A DNA stretch of 25,961 bases from positions 1 to 25,961 of the forward strand of contig UROR01000014.1 of assembly GCA_900549535.1 (NCBI GenBank), read 5' to 3'. Below the pieces are notes generated by a model that searched no databases, was not told where the DNA came from, and was given only the letters and a program-made list of their open reading frames with translations. Within the stretch, counting starts at the first letter, position 1. Each line of letters begins with the position of its first letter. Positions 22,132-25,961 of this stretch are shown here, piece after piece. A program made the position numbers and the translations under genes. The DNA comes from an uncultured Collinsella sp. Its GTDB lineage: Bacteria > Actinomycetota > Coriobacteriia > Coriobacteriales > Coriobacteriaceae.

Positions 22132-24348
22132 ATGGAACAATTCCCGCAATCGAGCTCACGCGGCCCGCGCCGCGCGCCCGATAACCAGGCGCCGCACGAA
22201 CGCCCGCGCACTGAACGCCGCGCAGGCGACCCGCGACGCACCCCGAGCCCCCATCGAGCACCCGCCAACAAAGCGGACCACGCCAGCGCCGCCGCCGCGG
22301 ACCAGACGCCCACTCGTCCCAAATCTCGTTACATTCCCGCCCTCGACGGCCTGCGCACGCTCGCCGTTGTCGCGGTGGTGCTCTATCACCTCAATCTTAC
22401 GTGGGCTCAGGGCGGCCTGCTCGGCGTCACGATCTTCTTTGTACTTTCGGGCTATCTGATCACGCGCTTGTTGCTCAACGAAGTCGCTAAGACCGGCCGC
22501 ATCGACCTTAAGAGCTTCTGGATTCGCCGCATCCGTCGCCTGGTCCCCGCCGTGGTAACGGTAGTGTTCGTGACCTGCGCGCTGTGCACCATCTTTAACC
22601 ACGTGATGCTCACCAAGATGCGCCCCGACATCCTGCCGTCGCTGCTGTTCTTCAACAACTGGTGGCAGATTGCCCAAAACGTCTCGTACTTCAATGCTCT
22701 GGGCGACCCCTCGCCGCTCACGCACTTTTGGTCGCTTGCCATCGAGGAACAGTTCTATCTGATTTGGCCGCCATTGCTGTTTGCCATGGTATCCATGCAC
22801 GTGAGCAAGCCCAACACGCGCCGCGTGGTTCTGGGCCTTGCCGCGGTATCTGCCCTCGCCATGATGGTACTTTACAACCCTGCCGCCGACCCCAGCCGCG
22901 TGTACTACGGCACCGACACCCGCGTATTCTCGCTGCTGCTGGGTGCCTGGATGGCCTTTATCCCCGATCGCGACCTGGCGCCGGTGCGTCTCGCGCATCG
23001 TTTGGGACTCAATCGCCTGGCTAGCGCCGTCAAGCACGGCAAGAACACCGAGGGCAAGCTTGGCGAGAAGGCCGACGAATCAGCCGAGACCGCCCCGGCA
23101 CAGCCGAGCGCCCTCGTGCGCTTTTGGTCCTCGCCCGCATCCATCGATGTGCTGGGCGTCGTGGGTCTGGTTGGCCTTGCCGCCATGGTCGCACTCACCA
23201 ACGGCTACACCGCGTTCCAGTATCGCGGCGGCACGCTGTTATGCTCCATCCTCACGCTCATGGTTATTGCGGCCTGCGTGCAGCCCCAGGGAATGGTTGC
23301 CCGCGCGCTGTCCGCCGAGCCGCTCGTGTGGGTTGGCAAGCGCTCGTACAGCATCTACCTGTGGCACTATCCGCTGCTGTTGCTCATGAACCCGGTCGCC
23401 AACATCAACGATACGCCCTGGTGGCAGTACATCTTGCAGGTACTTGTGGTGGTCGCCGTAGCCGAGTGCTCCTATCGTTTTATCGAAACGCCGTTTAGGA
23501 AGGGCACCTTCGGCCGCACCATCGCCGAATTCCGCGATGGCACCACCACGCCCGCCAACTGGGCACGCGCGCACGTCCCTGTCTGCGCAGCCTGCGCTGT
23601 CGTGTTGGTCGTTGCGCTGGGCGGCCTGATCTTTGTGCCCGAGACGTCTGCGCTGAGCGGCGAGGGTGCCGAAGTTCTGAACAAGGAAGCCAAAAACACC
23701 GCGCCCACCGACCAGCAGGCGGCCGACGACACCGACAAGGACAACGACGGCTTCCCCGATGGCTCCTACGACCTGTTGATGATCGGTGACTCCGTGTCGC
23801 TGCGCGCCGTCGATTCCTTTGACGGCGTGTTCCCGCACAGCCATATCGATGCCGAAAAGGGCCGCCAGTTTGATGCGGGCCGCGCGACATTTGAGGGCTA
23901 TATCCAGCAGAACCTTGCCGGCAAGATCGTGGTCTTTGCCCTGGGCACCAATGGTTTGGTAACTGATGACCAGATCGATGCCATCATGGCCGATGCCGGC
24001 GACAAGCGTATCGTCGCGTTTGTGAACACACGCAGTCCGCAGCCGTGGGTCGGGTCCACGAACCAGGCCATCGCCAACGCCGCCACGCGCTACAAAAATG
24101 TACGCGTTATCGACTGGTACGGGCACAGCGCCAACCGCAACGACCTGTTCGACGGCGACGGCACGCACCTGTCGACTACCGGCGTGACCGAGTACCTCAA
24201 CCTGATCCACGATGCGGTCAAGAAAGACCTGCCCGTGCACCCCGAAGACCACGTCAACGATCCGCAGCCGGCAGCCGTCAAGTCCGCCGGCGACGCACTC
24301 GTCAATGCCCTCGCCTACAAGCCACACAAGCTGGGCACCGACAAGTAA
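22132..24348 (+). CDS. Acyltransferase-3 family membrane protein with SGNH domain (OatA-like)
   Basis: The 738-residue protein has a Pro/Arg-rich cytoplasmic N terminus (1-67), an acyltransferase-3 domain with about ten or eleven membrane segments (about 68-505; YIPALDGLRTLAVVAVVLYHL with the conserved His86, then FFVLSGYLITRLL and HFWSLAIEEQFYLIWP), and an extracellular SGNH esterase-like domain (about 545-710). The SGNH domain carries GDS with Ser554, ALGTNG, and DGTHLS with Asp676 and His679, so the catalytic triad is complete. By family, it moves an acetyl group across the membrane onto a cell-wall polymer, as OatA does for peptidoglycan; the acceptor here is not proven. The ribosome site is weak (GGATGATG). 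It is transcribed alone, divergent from rbsK. Confidence 0.92.
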   Translation: MEQFPQSSSRGPRRAPDNQAPHERPRTERRAGDPRRTPSPHRAPANKADHASAAAADQTPTRPKSRYIPALDGLRTLAVVAVVLYHLNLTWAQGGLLGVTIFFVLSGYLITRLLLNEVAKTGRIDLKSFWIRRIRRLVPAVVTVVFVTCALCTIFNHVMLTKMRPDILPSLLFFNNWWQIAQNVSYFNALGDPSPLTHFWSLAIEEQFYLIWPPLLFAMVSMHVSKPNTRRVVLGLAAVSALAMMVLYNPAADPSRVYYGTDTRVFSLLLGAWMAFIPDRDLAPVRLAHRLGLNRLASAVKHGKNTEGKLGEKADESAETAPAQPSALVRFWSSPASIDVLGVVGLVGLAAMVALTNGYTAFQYRGGTLLCSILTLMVIAACVQPQGMVARALSAEPLVWVGKRSYSIYLWHYPLLLLMNPVANINDTPWWQYILQVLVVVAVAECSYRFIETPFRKGTFGRTIAEFRDGTTTPANWARAHVPVCAACAVVLVVALGGLIFVPETSALSGEGAEVLNKEAKNTAPTDQQAADDTDKDNDGFPDGSYDLLMIGDSVSLRAVDSFDGVFPHSHIDAEKGRQFDAGRATFEGYIQQNLAGKIVVFALGTNGLVTDDQIDAIMADAGDKRIVAFVNTRSPQPWVGSTNQAIANAATRYKNVRVIDWYGHSANRNDLFDGDGTHLSTTGVTEYLNLIHDAVKKDLPVHPEDHVNDPQPAAVKSAGDALVNALAYKPHKLGTDK

Positions 24349-24371
24349 CGCGCAGTCAAATCTGTTTACAA

Positions 24372-24409
24372 CCGCAGGGGGCGTCGGCCCTGGCCGACGC
24401 CCCCTGCGG
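24372..24409 (+). terminator. Hairpin after the acyltransferase gene
   Basis: A perfect 18-bp stem pairs 24372-24389 with 24392-24409 around a tiny loop, 23 bases after the stop codon. No T run follows on the plus strand, but the stem strength and position suit a terminator. Confidence 0.75.
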
Positions 24410-24434
24410 CAGTTAGGGACGTTCCTTATGTGCC
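24408..24434 (-). repeat. Third copy of the TAAG-ACGTCCC loop motif
   Basis: On the minus strand TAAGGAACGTCCCTAA (24428-24413) resembles the loop core of the two units at 6112-6133 and 6223-6244. Here it is flanked by GGCA and TGCC, which could form a 4-bp stem. The following 150 bases (24435-24580) hold no gene I can support; a 61-codon minus-strand frame there has no ribosome site. Confidence 0.5.
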
Positions 24435-24580
24435 GGCACCTGGAGACACTCCTGGCGCAGCCAATGAAGACCTCTATGAATGAATTCCAGGCCGCTCCGC
24501 CCCTCCAGACATCGTTTCCGTGCCTCGCGCCTGCCCCAAACAATCAAAACAAGCCCTTTTCGCCGCAACCTCAAAGGTCC

Positions 24581-24810
24581 GTGGGCAAAAAAGGGCAAAT
24601 ATGAGTACTGTTACCATTTTAGTAGCAGGCAAAACCACTCAAAATGACGTTCGGGCGACCCCTACAGCCCCCTAAAGCAGCCAACCTGACTGGCTTAAGG
24701 CGTATTGAAGCAAATTTTAATGAACATACTATAGGTTATGTTCATTATCTTTTTGGATGTAAATGCCATTCACTTAGCAACAGTACTCATATTTGGCATT
24801 TTTTGCCCAC
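24581..24810. mobile_element. 230-bp MITE-like element with 32-bp terminal inverted repeats
   Basis: The ends 24581-24612 and 24779-24810 are inverted copies matching at 30 of 32 positions, beginning GTGGGCAAAAAA and ending TATGAGTACTGTT. The interior is more AT-rich than the flanks, codes for nothing recognisable and contains a perfect 10-bp palindrome, AATGAACATA (24719-24728) with TATGTTCATT (24737-24746). Size, long terminal repeats and lack of a transposase fit a non-autonomous element. No target duplication is evident at the borders. Confidence 0.75.
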
Positions 24811-24840
24811 TGCCATATAACTAACACCCTATAGCAGACG

Positions 24841-24874
24841 AAAAACAGGCCGCAGCCCATCGCTGCGGCCTGTT
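24841..24874 (-). terminator. Terminator after the Nramp-like transporter gene
   Basis: On the minus strand AACAGGCCGCAGC (24874-24862), a 5-base loop and GCTGCGGCCTGTT (24856-24844) form a perfect 13-bp stem ending in TTTTT. It begins 18 bases after the transporter stop codon. Confidence 0.93.
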
Positions 24875-24892
24875 CGGAAGCAAAAGTAGGCG

Positions 24893-25961
24893 CTACGCGC
24901 TGTAGCCCATCGCTTGCAGCACAAACATGACGACCGTCAGCACCGTAATCACGCCGATAGTCGCCCACGTGAGCACATTCCATACGCGGCCGTTGCGGTT
25001 GGCGCCCATAATGTGGCGATCCGCCGCGATAACCACCTGGAATACCAAGACCACGGGCAGCAGCACACCGTTGATGACCTGCGAGGTCATCATAATCTGG
25101 AACAAATCGACACCGGGCATGAGCACCAACACGGCAGAGATGCCAATGATAGCCGTAATGATGCCGCGGTAAACCGGGGCCTCGTCCCAGCTGCGATCGG
25201 CGCCGCGCTCCCAACCAAAAGCCTCGCAGATGGCACTCGACGTAACGCCCGGCAGCACGCAGGCAGCCAAAAAGCTCGCTGCGACCAGGCCCGAGGCAAA
25301 CAGCACCGTGGACCACTGACCCGCGATGGGCTCCAGCGCGCGGGCGGCATCGGCGGCATCGCTAATCTGAATACCCGCCGGGAACAGCACCGTACCGGTC
25401 GTGATGATAATGAAGCCCGCAATGATATCAGCGGCGATCGAGCCGCTCACGGTATCAATACGCTGCAGCACGATGTCGTCCTCGCCCGCATTCTTATCGA
25501 CCACGTTGTTCTGAGCCAAGAAGATCATCCACGGTGCGATGGTGGTACCGATCGTTGCGACCACAAGCGACACGTAGCTGGGGTCGTTTTGAATATTGGG
25601 GACGACCAAGTCGACCGCGACCTCGCCCCAGTTGGGGCCGGCCATAAACGCGGCGACGATGTAGGTCACGAACACGCAGCTTACCAGCAGCAAAATCTTC
25701 TCGATGCGCTGGAAACTGCCCGACATGGTAAGCATCCACACCAGCAGCGCCACGAGCGGCACCGAGATGCTCGCCGGAACGCCAAACAGAGCAAGGCCAC
25801 TCGCGATACCCGCGAACTCCGAGATGGTCACCGCCGTGTTGGCGATCAACAGTGCCGCCATGGCCAGCACGCTCTTGCGCACGCCAAAGCGCTCGCGAAT
25901 GAGCGACGCCAGGCCCTTACCCGTGACGCATCCGCAGCGCGCCGCGGTCTCCTGCGTCACG
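24893..25961 (-). CDS. Nramp-superfamily metal transporter, possibly Mg2+ type (5' partial)
   Basis: The frame is open to the window edge, so the N terminus and TM1 with the family DPGN motif are missing; the GTG at 25960 is an internal valine codon. About 355 residues are visible, starting in the TM2 motif (QETAARCGCVTGKGLASLIRE, shortened here to its key residues QE, AAR, TGKGL). About nine further membrane segments follow. In TM6, canonical Nramp proteins carry Met-Pro-His, where Met binds Mn2+ or Fe2+. Here the equivalent reads TTIAPWMIFLAQ, so Met is replaced by Ala and His by Trp. Loss of that Met is the mark of Nramp-related Mg2+ transporters (NRMT) described from Coriobacteriia relatives. 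Superfamily is sure, substrate is inferred. A strong terminator follows. Confidence 0.88.
   Translation of the reverse strand, partial: VTQETAARCGCVTGKGLASLIRERFGVRKSVLAMAALLIANTAVTISEFAGIASGLALFGVPASISVPLVALLVWMLTMSGSFQRIEKILLLVSCVFVTYIVAAFMAGPNWGEVAVDLVVPNIQNDPSYVSLVVATIGTTIAPWMIFLAQNNVVDKNAGEDDIVLQRIDTVSGSIAADIIAGFIIITTGTVLFPAGIQISDAADAARALEPIAGQWSTVLFASGLVAASFLAACVLPGVTSSAICEAFGWERGADRSWDEAPVYRGIITAIIGISAVLVLMPGVDLFQIMMTSQVINGVLLPVVLVFQVVIAADRHIMGANRNGRVWNVLTWATIGVITVLTVVMFVLQAMGYSA

Noticed and set aside
24413..24598. 61-codon minus-strand frame in the spacer before the MITE-like element
   Set aside because: It runs into the repeat copy at 24408-24434 and into the left end of the MITE-like element, with no ribosome site; more likely repeat DNA than a gene.

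Overview
The window is GC-rich, densely coded chromosomal DNA. It looks like a gut Coriobacteriia (Actinomycetota) genome, most probably Collinsella. This placement rests on protein flavour, codon bias and gene mix (PTS beta-glucoside genes, LuxS, NarL-type two-component genes, sugar operons) and was not tested by a search. No rRNA, tRNA, CRISPR array, phage gene or full insertion sequence was found. Both edges cut a gene.

Layout. 1-1912 (+): the 3' part of an SPFH-domain protein with two C-terminal zinc ribbons, then a lipoprotein closed by a strong hairpin. 2023-6019 (-): a signalling operon of a 7TM-type sensor with no recognisable kinase core, a second membrane histidine kinase and a NarL/LuxR response regulator, joined by 4-base overlaps. 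6020-6331: a compound palindromic repeat and a terminator. 6332-9391 (-): a 6-phospho-beta-glucosidase, a palindrome-rich spacer, a DUF4867 protein and luxS. 9413-15738 (-): a LacI-type repressor and a four-gene operon (Fuc/Ara-isomerase-family protein, split transketolase N and C subunits, FGGY kinase). 15803-19878 (-): a beta-glucoside PTS operon, bglG-type antiterminator, EIIBC permease and a second 6-phospho-beta-glucosidase, with RAT-like antiterminator sites ahead of bglG and ahead of the permease. 19976-22038 (-): ribokinase and nucleoside hydrolase. 22132-24348 (+): acyltransferase-3/SGNH O-acyltransferase. 24349-24892: a hairpin, repeat DNA and a 230-bp MITE-like element with 32-bp terminal inverted repeats. 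24893-25961 (-): an Nramp-superfamily transporter cut by the edge, whose TM6 motif suggests the Mg2+-type (NRMT) branch.

How the genes fit. Most of the window is sugar uptake and catabolism with local control. The PTS would phosphorylate an aryl or alkyl beta-glucoside, the GH1 enzyme would split it, and BglG would sense PTS flux. The LacI-linked operon has the logic aldose to ketose (isomerase), ketose to ketose phosphate (FGGY kinase), then carbon transfer by a two-subunit transketolase. That is the architecture of the transketolase branch of D-apiose catabolism, but with an isomerase from a different family, and it is the best candidate here for an undescribed pathway. Ribokinase plus nucleoside hydrolase would recover ribose from nucleosides. 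The intergenic spaces carry several families of palindromic repeats that deserve a genome-wide census.
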